From positions 1 through 32,620 of IMG/VR virus record IMGVR_UViG_3300037114_000034: a DNA stretch of 32,620 nt; one strand, written 5' to 3'. The DNA comes from a virus. A program made the translations under genes and the position numbers. Below the pieces are notes generated by a model. It was given only the letters and a program-made list of their open reading frames with translations. It did no database searches and had not been told where the DNA came from. Shown here piece by piece: positions 1 to 6,546 of this stretch (position 1 is the stretch's first letter; every line of letters starts with the position of its first letter).

Positions 1-1
1 T

Positions 2-235
2 ATGAAGCCCGGCGTGCTCGACGCGGTCATCCACGGCCGCAAGGTCTACATCAATCGTCGTCCTTGGGACGGGTCGGTGTACGCGACTGTCGAGGACTTC
101 TCCGACTTCGGCGTCAAGGCGCTAAAGATTGTGCGCGTACCACTTGACTGTCCCTCCCCGGAGAACCATCCTGACGTGGTGAAAGCGGTTGAGGCTTTGG
201 ATCATTGCGACTGGCAGGATGACCACTGGTCATGA
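2..235 (+). CDS. Hypothetical protein, 77 aa
   Basis: Not recognised. A small soluble protein with an acidic, His/Asp-rich C-terminus and no membrane segment. The ATG is at base 2, so its ribosome binding site lies outside the window and the gene could begin further upstream. Its stop overlaps the next ATG as ATGA, which suggests translational coupling within the accessory operon. Confidence 0.6.
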   Translation: MKPGVLDAVIHGRKVYINRRPWDGSVYATVEDFSDFGVKALKIVRVPLDCPSPENHPDVVKAVEALDHCDWQDDHWS

Positions 236-420
236 ACCACCACCTAAGCTCGGCTATCCTTGTGCTGGTCATCGTGCTCCTCGTATGTTGGGGGCCGTGG
301 ACGCTCGCGCTGTTGCGCGCCCGCAAGCTCGACAAGCGCATGTTCTACAGCGAGGCCGAGTGTAAATGCGACGAACAGAACGGGTCGTCGCTGTGCCCGA
401 TCCATCGGAGCGGCGAATGA
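232..420 (+). CDS. Small single-pass membrane protein, 62 aa
   Basis: One strongly hydrophobic segment at about residues 6-28 is followed by a basic stretch (RARKLDKR), so the C-terminus is probably cytoplasmic. That tail carries C44, C46, C55 and H58, a possible small metal-binding or disulfide cluster. No family recognised. It overlaps both neighbours by ATGA. Confidence 0.6.
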   Translation: MNHHLSSAILVLVIVLLVCWGPWTLALLRARKLDKRMFYSEAECKCDEQNGSSLCPIHRSGE

Positions 421-665
421 TTACGAGCGACAACATCGGCGGCAAGCTCGACAAGACGGCGGGCGAACCCGCGCCGCCCGGCGACGGCTTCAAGGTCAAG
501 CCGAGCGTCATGTTCACCCGGGAACTTTCATTCGCCGCCGCGCAGCTTCGGCATGCCTACATGCAGCTTGCCGCTGGCACAGTCGTCAACCAAAAGGAAT
601 TCGCGGAGGGGCTAATCTCGCCGCAGATCGAGCGCATCGAGAAGGTGCTGCGGAGACTCGCGTGA
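417..665 (+). CDS. Hypothetical protein, 82 aa
   Basis: Not recognised. The N-terminal 30 residues are Gly/Pro/Lys-rich and probably flexible. The rest looks helical (AAAQLRHAYMQLAAG, then ISPQIERIEKVLRRLA). I chose the ATG at 417 because it overlaps the preceding stop as ATGA; an in-frame start at 366 would run deep into the previous gene. The stop overlaps a GTG start of the next gene. Confidence 0.6.
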   Translation: MITSDNIGGKLDKTAGEPAPPGDGFKVKPSVMFTRELSFAAAQLRHAYMQLAAGTVVNQKEFAEGLISPQIERIEKVLRRLA

Positions 666-853
666 ACATCGTCACCAAACGCGGCGGGAAGCTCATGTTG
701 ATCGACCGACTCGGTAGGGTCGTCTACTGCCCGCCGGATTTCATTCAGCACGTCAACCGTACGGCGCTCCGGGCGCTCGCGGAGACGCCGCTCGACATCG
801 ACGACATCATGCGCTACGAGACATCGCAGCGGCGAAACAGGACGCTCCAATGA
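662..853 (+). CDS. Hypothetical protein, 63 aa (GTG start)
   Basis: Not recognised. A small basic soluble protein beginning MNIVTKRGGKLML. The GTG at 662 overlaps the preceding stop as GTGA, the coupling seen repeatedly here, and this decides the start. Confidence 0.5.
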   Translation: MNIVTKRGGKLMLIDRLGRVVYCPPDFIQHVNRTALRALAETPLDIDDIMRYETSQRRNRTLQ

Positions 854-875
854 AACTGCGTTGGAGAACAAAGTG

Positions 876-1043
876 ATGTCGCCGTATCCGCTCTCGCGCG
901 AAGGCTGGCCGTGCATCTTCTTGCACCCGAGCGAATTCGCAGCGGCGGATAAAGCCGGGTACGTGGATCGCGAACCTGACCGGATGGTGCTACGGCACCC
1001 GGACTTCAACGCGGTCATCCTTATTTTGAGGCCGATCACATGA
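876..1043 (+). CDS. Hypothetical protein, 55 aa
   Basis: Not recognised. I prefer the ATG at 876, preceded by GGAG at 863-866, over an in-frame TTG at 861. Its stop overlaps the next ATG (ATGA). Confidence 0.5.
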   Translation: MSPYPLSREGWPCIFLHPSEFAAADKAGYVDREPDRMVLRHPDFNAVILILRPIT

Positions 1044-1177
1044 TGACCTTCACTGTCACGCTCTACGGAACGAATGAGCACGCCGAACGCAACGCGGCAC
1101 AAAGGTTGTGGGGTGCACTTGAAAAGGAACACACCACGCACGAATTTCAATCGCGAAGTGGTGGCGATGTTGATTAG
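1040..1177 (+). CDS. Hypothetical protein, 45 aa
   Basis: Not recognised. It begins MMTFTVTLYG, a plausible beta-strand, followed by an amphipathic helix (ERNAAQRLWGALEKE). It starts on an ATGA overlap with the previous stop. Support is mainly the tight coupling. Confidence 0.4.
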   Translation: MMTFTVTLYGTNEHAERNAAQRLWGALEKEHTTHEFQSRSGGDVD

Positions 1178-1209
1178 CAAAGTTGAGTACGAGCCACCGG
1201 GCCGCACGC

Positions 1210-1284
1210 ATGAGTGATTTGAAATTTGCTATAGTCCACGGCGAGGGCTCAGACGGCGCGGAGGATGTTGGCGGTGGCTGGTAG
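1210..1284 (+). CDS. Possible 24-aa peptide
   Basis: A short reading frame (MSDLKFAIVHGEGSDGAEDV...) bridges the gap between the 1040 and 1265 genes. It has no similarity I can name and only position in a tightly packed operon to support it. Confidence 0.25.
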   Translation: MSDLKFAIVHGEGSDGAEDVGGGW

Positions 1285-1507
1285 CTCTTACTGCCCGGTC
1301 TGCGGCGGGGCGCTCGACCATGACGAGGTTGACATCGGCGTCGGGACAATGGTAGGTCCGTCCTTCTGCATTGACTGCGGATGGAGCGATAGCGATGGCG
1401 ACGAAACCCCCTTTGACTCCTATGAGGAACCCGAGTCCGACGACGATGAAGCCGCCGTTGCGCGAAAGCGTCGCCGAGGCCGTCGCTCGCGAGCACAAGA
1501 GACTTGA
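1265..1507 (+). CDS. Small zinc-ribbon-like protein, 80 aa
   Basis: Two Cys pairs, CPVCGG (C10, C13) and CIDCGW (C35, C38), form a likely four-cysteine zinc ribbon. An acidic segment (DSDGDE...EEPESDDDE, about 42-63) and a basic tail (ARKRRRGRRSR) follow. Such small zinc-ribbon proteins often bind nucleic acid or protein; the target here is unknown. The acidic and basic segments overlap in another frame with the next gene, which may explain their biased composition. Confidence 0.55.
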   Translation: MLAVAGSSYCPVCGGALDHDEVDIGVGTMVGPSFCIDCGWSDSDGDETPFDSYEEPESDDDEAAVARKRRRGRRSRAQET

Positions 1508-1643
1508 CGACGAACTTGCGCATCGGATGGCAATGAACGTGTTCGGTCTCGCCGACGACCCGCTCAAGGCGGCCATTGAGAAGGCGGTCACCGGGCGCGT
1601 GGACGTGAAAGGCAACCTAACCAAAGGACCCGGGAGTATTTGA
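1395..1643 (+). CDS. Hypothetical helical protein, 82 aa, overlapping the previous gene
   Basis: The C-terminal half looks like a real protein (REHKRLDDELAHRMAMNVFG, then LKAAIEKAVTG), mainly helical. The start is uncertain: ATG 1395 gives a long overlap with the zinc-ribbon gene, while ATG 1446 would begin MKPPLRESVAEAVA and cut the overlap to about 60 bases. The Pro/Thr-rich first 20 residues lie opposite the acidic codons of the other frame. No family recognised. Confidence 0.5.
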   Translation: MATKPPLTPMRNPSPTTMKPPLRESVAEAVAREHKRLDDELAHRMAMNVFGLADDPLKAAIEKAVTGRVDVKGNLTKGPGSI

Positions 1644-1644
1644 T

Positions 1645-1824
1645 ATGGACGATAAACGGCTTCGGCAAATTCTAGCGGAGGAGCTTGAGAAGGCGGAGGG
1701 CCTTCCGGCAAACGCGGCTGAGCATATCACCAAGATACGCGGCGGCGAGCTTACCCCCGGCATCAAAGCGGCAGTGAATGCCATGCGGCGCGCCGTAGAG
1801 GAAGATCGGGACCCGCTCGCGTGA
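1645..1824 (+). CDS. Hypothetical protein, 59 aa
   Basis: Not recognised. Acidic and probably all helical (RLRQILAEELEKAEGLP, then IKAAVNAMRRAVEED). GGAG at 1633-1636 is well placed before the ATG. Its stop overlaps the next GTG start (GTGA). Confidence 0.6.
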   Translation: MDDKRLRQILAEELEKAEGLPANAAEHITKIRGGELTPGIKAAVNAMRRAVEEDRDPLA

Positions 1825-2138
1825 CCAACACCTACGAGATGGATGGCTGCGAACTGTTCGCGCAACTCGCCGACAAGGTTGCGCGAGGCGAGTTGCTCAT
1901 AACGCATTTCGTGGCGAAGGCCAATCCGATGACGGATCGCTTCGACATCGGCGTGCGCGGGGAAATCTTCGCGGCGCAGTCGCCTCGCACGACGCTCGAT
2001 ATGAAGGTCACCGCAGTCGGGAACCCGACCGGGATGCCGCCGAGGAAGCAAACCATCGTCACGATGCCGAGGCAGGTTCGCGAACTAATCTTCGACGAGC
2101 CCGATCCGCCGCCAGTTTACGACGAGGAGTTGGGATGA
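1821..2138 (+). CDS. Hypothetical protein, 105 aa (GTG start)
   Basis: Not recognised. The central part (residues 10-85) looks like a compact alpha/beta domain. The GTG at 1821 couples to the upstream stop. The C-terminus is Pro/acid-rich (FDEPDPPPVYDEELG). It overlaps the next gene by ATGA. Confidence 0.6.
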   Translation: MTNTYEMDGCELFAQLADKVARGELLITHFVAKANPMTDRFDIGVRGEIFAAQSPRTTLDMKVTAVGNPTGMPPRKQTIVTMPRQVRELIFDEPDPPPVYDEELG

Positions 2139-2251
2139 GCAAGGACCCGCCGACGCCGCCGCCAGTCACAGTCACCGTCGTGCCTAAGAGCGTACGGAAG
2201 CCTGCGCGCACTCCGGTCTTGGTGCCGCCGAGTGTGAGGAAGCCGAAGTGA
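2135..2251 (+). CDS. Pro/Lys-rich small protein, 38 aa
   Basis: Almost entirely Pro, Val, Lys and Thr, with a repeated element (VPKSVRKPA at about 16-24 and VPPSVRKPK at the end). It is probably disordered and basic. Overlaps of ATGA and GTGA with both neighbours support expression. Function unknown. Confidence 0.45.
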   Translation: MSKDPPTPPPVTVTVVPKSVRKPARTPVLVPPSVRKPK

Positions 2252-2469
2252 ACGACGTTACCATCATCAAGCCAAAGCGCCGACGCAACGAGTCCCCGGT
2301 GCAGTATTACAATCGCACTAAACGGATGGGGTGGCCGTGCGTTGATGACCACTTCACCGACCGCTGGCACGGCTATTACTATTGCAACCCGGCGCATTGC
2401 AAAGGCCGCTGGAAATCGAAAATCCAACGTGACCTTCATCTGGACATGGCCTATGCCGCCCTCGGGTGA
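2248..2469 (+). CDS. Basic small protein, 73 aa (GTG start)
   Basis: Not recognised. The N-terminus is basic (KPKRRRNES) and the middle aromatic-rich, with two Cys and two His (HGYYYCNPAHCKGRW) that could form a small metal site. Nucleic-acid binding is possible but unproven. Confidence 0.55.
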   Translation: MNDVTIIKPKRRRNESPVQYYNRTKRMGWPCVDDHFTDRWHGYYYCNPAHCKGRWKSKIQRDLHLDMAYAALG

Positions 2470-2659
2470 TCCCAACCAATTCATCATCCACCGGCTGCGC
2501 GCGAAGCCGGTCGAGTACACCGTCAAGATCAGGCACTTTGTCAGCGGCGGCGAATGGTACATGGGCGTGACTGTCTGTGACCTTGCCGACACCGAGCGCG
2601 ACCGATTCTCGGTCATTGCGGACCTGCGGCACGCTCTCGAAATCCTTGAAGGGGGCTAA
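2453..2659 (+). CDS. Hypothetical protein, 68 aa
   Basis: Not recognised. The sequence suggests a beta-sheet with a terminal helix (VEYTVKIRHFV, WYMGVTVCDL, IADLRHALEILEGG). The ATG at 2453 keeps the overlap with the previous gene short; a farther start at 2342 would double-code most of it. It ends a transcription unit, since a promoter follows. Confidence 0.5.
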   Translation: MPPSGDPNQFIIHRLRAKPVEYTVKIRHFVSGGEWYMGVTVCDLADTERDRFSVIADLRHALEILEGG

Positions 2660-2664
2660 CCCGC

Positions 2665-2694
2665 TTGACAAACTACTCCCGCCCCGGCTAAGGT
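2665..2694 (+). promoter_or_regulatory. Sigma70-like promoter
   Basis: TTGACA at 2665-2670 and TAAGGT at 2689-2694 with an 18-bp spacer, in the gap before the lipoprotein gene. The -35 is perfect and the -10 weak. Confidence 0.5.
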
Positions 2695-2719
2695 TTGGTT
2701 AATTCCTCGGGAGGCGGCA

Positions 2720-3157
2720 ATGGCAAAAGCAATTCTAGCACTCGGACTCGCGTTCGCGTTGACAGCCTGCGGGCCGTCACAGAAATTCCCCATGTCCCCG
2801 CACGCCAGCCAAGAGACCGGGCTTATCCGGGTCGCGGGCGTGGACCTATTCAAAAAAGCTGACCCGAATGACCCGCGTCTCAAGTACCCGTGGAAGATCA
2901 TGCTCGGCATTACACTCGCCCGCAGCGGGACGTTGATCGGCGTCGGCGCGGTCAAGGAAGGCTTTTTGACGGAGAAGGAATGCAACGGCGCGTTGAAGGA
3001 CCCGGCGTTCAAGAAGGGCATCGACTTCATCGGGAAGGATATGTCGAAGAAGTCCGGCGACCACATCGTCATTCTTCCCGCCTGCCTCGACTCGACGAAG
3101 ATACCCAAGAGTGACGAGGGCGACAGCATTACGCCGCACGAAGGCGAGAAAATCTAA
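2720..3157 (+). CDS. Lipoprotein, 145 aa
   Basis: Signal peptide with lipobox: basic start, hydrophobic residues 4-15, then L14-T15-A16-C17. Cleavage by signal peptidase II before C17 would leave a lipid-anchored protein; Gly at +2 argues against inner-membrane retention in proteobacteria. The mature part is Lys/Asp-rich with no recognised domain. A GGGAGG ribosome site precedes the ATG. Phage lipoproteins of this kind can be superinfection-exclusion or lysis (spanin) factors; the length exceeds a typical Rz1 spanin, so exclusion or another envelope role is my preferred guess. Confidence 0.7.
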   Translation: MAKAILALGLAFALTACGPSQKFPMSPHASQETGLIRVAGVDLFKKADPNDPRLKYPWKIMLGITLARSGTLIGVGAVKEGFLTEKECNGALKDPAFKKGIDFIGKDMSKKSGDHIVILPACLDSTKIPKSDEGDSITPHEGEKI

Positions 3158-3177
3158 CCGTGTTAGAGAGAGTTTCA

Positions 3178-3555
3178 ATGAGCAAGCGCCGGGCTTCCCA
3201 TGCTAGGAAGATCGCGCCCACGGGGTTGTCGTGGGTCCTTATAGCTCTCGGCGTCATCGTGGTCGGCCTCATGATTGTGGTCGCTGCGCATGGTGAGGAA
3301 GCAGCCCCGTGTGCGCCGTGCGAGATTATCGGCACGATAGCGAAGGCGGATGGCACTCCCGTCAAGGAATATAAATACCCGTTCTATTATGCCACCCTCG
3401 TGCAGTGCGAGAACGAGCGCAGTCAGGACTACTTCAAATCGGCGATGGAGGACCTGCAAGCGAAGGCCGACAGTTTCGTCCAGCTTGGTCTCACAGACCT
3501 TAAAGCCACGTCCGCGTGCGTGCAGTTGGGGCCAATAGGCGGTCTAAACAAATGA
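3178..3555 (+). CDS. Membrane-anchored protein with Cys-rich periplasmic domain, 125 aa
   Basis: A basic N-terminus (MSKRRASHARK) precedes one hydrophobic segment at about 16-37, then a putative periplasmic domain with CAPC (C45, C48) and two later Cys, which could form disulfides. ATG 3178 follows a GAGAGAG ribosome site; a GTG at 3160 is an alternative. Encoded directly after the lipoprotein, so the two may act together in the envelope. No family recognised. Confidence 0.6.
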   Translation: MSKRRASHARKIAPTGLSWVLIALGVIVVGLMIVVAAHGEEAAPCAPCEIIGTIAKADGTPVKEYKYPFYYATLVQCENERSQDYFKSAMEDLQAKADSFVQLGLTDLKATSACVQLGPIGGLNK

Positions 3556-3914
3556 GCGTCCAGCAGCCCCCGCCGAAAGTGACTCGTGTCACAACCGTCT
3601 CCAACATCTCGACCACGTCGCGCTTCCCCGTTGAGCGCGCCAGCAATGCTCAGCGGCCGCCGCAAACGCGCCCGCCGCAGGCCGCGCGCCCGGCTCCGGT
3701 CATTGTCTCGAAGCCCTCGACGGGGGTCTCGAAGGAAATGACGCCGCTGCGCATCTCACTTGAAGCGATGGTCAAGCAGCCCGGTCCCTCCGCCGGTCGG
3801 CGCACTGCGCCCGTGCGCATGATCCGCCCGCCCGTCCATACCGGGGGGATCAATGATCCACCGGAGGGCGTTGGCTCCGGGTCGCCGCCGCCCGGTGGGG
3901 TAAAAATGCGTTAA
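3552..3914 (+). CDS. Pro/Ser/Thr-rich protein, 120 aa
   Basis: Rich in Pro, Arg, Thr and Ser throughout, with no hydrophobic core, so probably disordered. It begins on an ATGA overlap with the previous stop. Low-complexity proteins of this style recur later in the window. Function unknown. Confidence 0.5.
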   Translation: MSVQQPPPKVTRVTTVSNISTTSRFPVERASNAQRPPQTRPPQAARPAPVIVSKPSTGVSKEMTPLRISLEAMVKQPGPSAGRRTAPVRMIRPPVHTGGINDPPEGVGSGSPPPGGVKMR

Positions 3915-3933
3915 GCATTCCCGAGCTTGTCTC

Positions 3934-3961
3934 TTGACAGTTTCCCGGCTCTCCGTTAGAT
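3934..3961 (+). promoter_or_regulatory. Sigma70-like promoter
   Basis: TTGACA at 3934-3939 and TTAGAT at 3956-3961, 16-bp spacer, with the next ATG only 7 bases downstream, so the transcript may be almost leaderless. Confidence 0.5.
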
Positions 3962-3968
3962 CGGCACC

Positions 3969-4085
3969 ATGACTCAAATCTGCACAGACTGTTCGCAGCT
4001 TGATATAGCTGCATTCGCATTTGTCGCTGGCGTGGTCGCCGCCTTCGCGGTCGTTCTCATTCTCATCGCGCTAGTCGGTCGATGA
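3969..4085 (+). CDS. Tiny single-helix membrane protein, 38 aa
   Basis: A Cys-containing head (MTQICTDCSQ; C5, C8) is followed by a hydrophobic segment from about 12 to 37. A promoter lies just upstream and the stop overlaps the next ATG (ATGA). Function unknown; a membrane-active peptide is possible. Confidence 0.5.
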   Translation: MTQICTDCSQLDIAAFAFVAGVVAAFAVVLILIALVGR

Positions 4086-4246
4086 CCCGCATCGCAAGAC
4101 GAAACGGGTTCTGCGTTCGGGGTCGCAAGTGCTTTTGCGATCTTAACCGCGCGCAGCGGTGCGGCAACTTCCGAAAAGTCACCATCTATGATTTGCTTGA
4201 AGGCTACTGCCGCGTCCTTAAACGTAAGCAGGCAAAGGCGTTGTGA
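4082..4246 (+). CDS. Cys-rich basic protein, 54 aa
   Basis: C11, C17, C19 and C27 within a basic segment suggest a small zinc-binding fold, followed by a helix and a basic end. No family assigned. The stop overlaps the next GTG start. Confidence 0.5.
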   Translation: MTRIARRNGFCVRGRKCFCDLNRAQRCGNFRKVTIYDLLEGYCRVLKRKQAKAL

Positions 4247-4560
4247 GTTTCCTTTTTCGCGAAAATAGGTCGCGCGTAATGACAGATCAAATCAAAGAAC
4301 GCAAAGCCAAGAAACTACTCAAGCGAGTAGCGAGCGCCTGCTATTTGCATGAGCGTGACCTTGAGAAATATGTTGAACCGCGATCACCGAGCGGTTTCGG
4401 GGTGCGTCCGCTCGATCAGCCCGACCGCAACGCCCGCATTTCGAGCGGGGCTCGCCCGTCTATCGCGTTGCTGTGCAAGCTCGGCAGCATCGCCGTTCAT
4501 GTTGACGAGGCACTGACTCGGCTTTCCAAGCGTATAACCAAGCTCGATGAAAACCAGTGA
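4243..4560 (+). CDS. Hypothetical protein, 105 aa (GTG start)
   Basis: Mainly helical and basic at the N-terminus (KERKAKKLLKRVASACYLHE), with a terminal amphipathic helix (VDEALTRLSKRITKLDENQ). The middle (ARISSGARPSIALLCKLGSIA) is the best-ordered part. The GTG at 4243 overlaps the upstream stop; ATG 4279 is an alternative. No confident family. Confidence 0.5.
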   Translation: MSFLFRENRSRVMTDQIKERKAKKLLKRVASACYLHERDLEKYVEPRSPSGFGVRPLDQPDRNARISSGARPSIALLCKLGSIAVHVDEALTRLSKRITKLDENQ

Positions 4561-4858
4561 CTTCATCCTGCGGCGCGTGCGCTTTATGCCGGACACTCTT
4601 GAGCCGGGCGTGCTGTACGTGTCTGAGCAGTATCGAACCGCCCAACACCTTTGCGCGTGCGGTTGCGGCGCTAAAATCCGAACGCCGCTTGGCTCCACCG
4701 AATGGACGTTCACCGATACCACTGGTGGTCCGACACTTTCCCCTTCGATCGGGAATTGGCAGCAGGCTTGCCAATCCCACTATTTGATTAAGGGCGGTAA
4801 AGTGAGATGGGCCGGCAAGTGGACCGAGAGCCCGACGTCGCCGGGCGCGAGGACATAG
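4547..4858 (+). CDS. DUF6527-like protein, 103 aa
   Basis: The layout GVLYVSEQYRTAQHLCACGC, TPLGSTEWTFT, LSPSIGNW, CQSHYLI matches my memory of the DUF6527 family: C36, C38 and C40 in the CxCxC core, then C75 and H78, a likely metal site. In bacteria DUF6527 proteins are found in cassettes with ubiquitin-like, E1-like and E2-like proteins, and they also occur alone in phages. No such partner is visible nearby, so the role here is unknown; interaction with a host conjugation-type defence is a speculation. It overlaps genes on both sides. Confidence 0.65.
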   Translation: MKTSDFILRRVRFMPDTLEPGVLYVSEQYRTAQHLCACGCGAKIRTPLGSTEWTFTDTTGGPTLSPSIGNWQQACQSHYLIKGGKVRWAGKWTESPTSPGART

Positions 4859-4950
4859 ATTGGACCGTGACGCGCATGTTACTCGCCGATCCAGAAGTGA
4901 AACAGTGGATCGCCGATATGGGTGCGTTGCTCCCGCGAAAGCGGCGTTGA
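4807..4950 (+). CDS. Hypothetical protein, 47 aa
   Basis: Not recognised. An acidic N-terminal half, a helix (TVTRMLLADPEVKQWIADMGALL) and a basic end (PRKRR). It overlaps the end of the DUF6527-like gene by about 50 bases. Confidence 0.45.
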   Translation: MGRQVDREPDVAGREDIDWTVTRMLLADPEVKQWIADMGALLPRKRR

Positions 4951-4971
4951 CGCATCGTTAACCACCCTAAG

Positions 4972-5008
4972 AGATGCCGCTTGCGGCGAGCCCTGCGGAG
5001 GCGCATCT
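4972..5008 (+). promoter_or_regulatory. Structured leader upstream of the 5053 gene
   Basis: AGATGC (4972-4977) pairs with GCATCT (5003-5008), enclosing a small CCGC-TT-GCGG hairpin. It lies in the 102-base gap before a strong AGGAGG site and ATG 5053. It could be a weak terminator or a leader structure. An overlapping TTGACG at 4947 lacks a good -10. Confidence 0.3.
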
Positions 5009-5052
5009 TCCGGGGGTCGGCAGTTAAACCTTTGCCTTTTTAGGAGGGCGAC

Positions 5053-5151
5053 ATGGACACCGTTAATATCGACCGCGAGCTACTGGAAATCCTTTTGAGA
5101 GCCTTTGAGTCTGAGACTGATAGTCTCCTGCTCGCGCCGAGTGCGCGCTAA
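5053..5151 (+). CDS. Hypothetical peptide, 32 aa
   Basis: An AGGAGG ribosome site at 5042-5047 is well placed before ATG 5053, the main support. The peptide is one acidic amphipathic helix (IDRELLEILLRAFESETDSLLL). Function unknown. Confidence 0.5.
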   Translation: MDTVNIDRELLEILLRAFESETDSLLLAPSAR

Positions 5152-5184
5152 GTGGGCTGACACTGACAAGGAAGGTTTTAGATC

Positions 5185-5388
5185 ATGCGTAACCCCGGAA
5201 ATGACTTCCATCGTCGCGACGCCGACGCGCTTAAGTGCGCAGAGCTTATTCGCGGCGAGGCCCAAGCCAAGCTCAATGCAGCCGAGTGGATGCGGCGCGC
5301 GGTCGTAGTGGCCAAGGGCGGCGACTCCGTGATGGGTTTCCGCCTCGTCGAGCAAGCCGGTCTCGAACTGCGACCCTACCGGCATTGA
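5185..5388 (+). CDS. Hypothetical helical protein, 67 aa
   Basis: Not recognised. Mainly helical (DADALKCAELIRGEAQAKLNAAEWMRRA), preceded by AAGGAAGG. Soluble. Confidence 0.6.
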   Translation: MRNPGNDFHRRDADALKCAELIRGEAQAKLNAAEWMRRAVVVAKGGDSVMGFRLVEQAGLELRPYRH

Positions 5389-5408
5389 CGTAGCAGAGAA
5401 CCCCACCG

Positions 5409-5663
5409 ATGGCAGAAGAATTTGGCTGGCTGATCGAAACTTCCAGTGCTCGCTATTGGAATGGACGCAAATGCGGTGACGATTGCAGCGATGCCTTCGT
5501 TCACAATCCGAATGAGGCCGTGAGATTCTGCCGGTACGAAGATGCCGAAGTTGTCCGCTGTTGGTTGTTTGGCCAGCCAGGCCGGGGCCTCGGCTGGTCA
5601 CTCCGGTCAGTGCAGCATAAATGGATCGGCGCGCGGTGGCTTCGGAAATGGGCAGTGACATGA
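5409..5663 (+). CDS. Hypothetical protein, 84 aa
   Basis: Trp- and Cys-rich (FGWLIETSSARYWNG, RCWLFGQ, GLGWSL). The first half resembles small phage proteins with a strand-turn-strand start (GWLIE...YW), but I cannot name a family. The stop overlaps the next ATG as ATGA. Confidence 0.6.
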   Translation: MAEEFGWLIETSSARYWNGRKCGDDCSDAFVHNPNEAVRFCRYEDAEVVRCWLFGQPGRGLGWSLRSVQHKWIGARWLRKWAVT

Positions 5664-5911
5664 CGTTCCACAGGGATGTAAACACTTCTGGCCGTTGGCA
5701 CGCGGGCGATGTCGTCCGGCTCTATGACGGCGCATTCAGCGACGGCATCGTGCTCGGCTTTGACGACAACGACAACGCACTTGTCCAGCGCCCATACGCC
5801 TACGCCTCTTGCGTCGGCACCACGGGCCCGGGCGTGTTGCTCGGCTCCGAAAAAATAGTTTACCCCACGCTTGATTGCTTCACGCAAGTCGGGAACGGCC
5901 GAACCACATGA
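5660..5911 (+). CDS. Hypothetical beta-rich protein, 83 aa
   Basis: The pattern GDVVRLYDGAFSDGIVLGFDDNDNALVQRPYAYA resembles a small SH3-like beta barrel, though no family is identified. Start chosen by ATGA overlap; further in-frame ATGs at 5621 and 5648 lie inside the previous gene. Confidence 0.55.
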   Translation: MTFHRDVNTSGRWHAGDVVRLYDGAFSDGIVLGFDDNDNALVQRPYAYASCVGTTGPGVLLGSEKIVYPTLDCFTQVGNGRTT

Positions 5912-6090
5912 AACTGCAACCGCTCAGCCCTGCCGAGTACGGCAATCAGTTTCGCTTCGCTTGCCGCGAGTGCGGTCACGTCAAGGTCGCGGACGCGCGC
6001 ACGCACGTCCGTCCCAAGATAGCTCCCGATTACATTGTGCCTCACTATTACATTTGCGGCGAGTGCATGGAGCGAGTGCTCGCGTCATGA
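5908..6090 (+). CDS. Zinc-ribbon-like small protein, 60 aa
   Basis: Two CxxC pairs (C19-C22 and C50-C53) separated by 27 residues indicate a zinc ribbon. ATG 5908 overlaps the upstream stop. A nucleic-acid-binding role is plausible but unproven. Confidence 0.6.
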   Translation: MKLQPLSPAEYGNQFRFACRECGHVKVADARTHVRPKIAPDYIVPHYYICGECMERVLAS

Positions 6091-6329
6091 GTCAACTAGC
6101 CGCCATCCGTGCGCGTCAAAATAGCTGCGCTACATTTTGGACAGCCGACCGTGAGTCGGCGGGGCGACCAGCGGGCGGTGTCCCCTCGCAAAAAACAACA
6201 CCCGCAGCGGCGGACGCGGGTCCCTTTCCCCCCGGGCCGCCGCAACTCTCTTGTGGATGGCCCGGGCACGACTCAATCCGGCCGATTGATTGGGGCTGGT
6301 GGCGGGGACTCCTCGGGACTTGGATTTAG
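6087..6329 (+). CDS. Hypothetical low-complexity protein, 80 aa
   Basis: Starts on an ATGA overlap but has irregular composition, Pro/Gly-rich with a Trp-rich end (DWGWWRGLLGTWI). It may be a real peptide or an RNA-level spacer. Confidence 0.35.
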   Translation: MSQLAAIRARQNSCATFWTADRESAGRPAGGVPSQKTTPAAADAGPFPPGPPQLSCGWPGHDSIRPIDWGWWRGLLGTWI

Positions 6330-6333
6330 ATTG

Positions 6334-6546
6334 ATGAAGTACGTCAGCATCAACGGCCACATCATTCGTAAGCGCGGCGACAAGCCGATCCGTATCGCGC
6401 GGACGCCGAGCGATCAGAAGCCGATCTATGCGAACGAGATTGAGATTGTGGGACCCGCCCGACTCGTCTATGATCGGGACCAACGGCTACTCCGGTGCGG
6501 CGCTCGCTTAGTTCTCGAATGCGCCGATGCGAAGGTGACCCGCTAA
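6334..6546 (+). CDS. Hypothetical protein, 70 aa
   Basis: Likely all-beta (MKYVSINGHIIRKRG, ANEIEIVGPARLVYD, CGARLVLECADAKVTR). ATG 6334 is the first start outside the preceding frame. The end overlaps the next start. No family named. Confidence 0.55.
   Translation: MKYVSINGHIIRKRGDKPIRIARTPSDQKPIYANEIEIVGPARLVYDRDQRLLRCGARLVLECADAKVTR

Noticed and set aside
1167-1217. 16-codon frame MLISKVEYEPPGRTHE overlapping both neighbours
   Set aside because: Too short to support beyond position; left out of the features.
4947-4975. TTGACG promoter overlapping the stop of the 4807 gene
   Set aside because: The -10 at 17 bp (AGAGAT) is poor.
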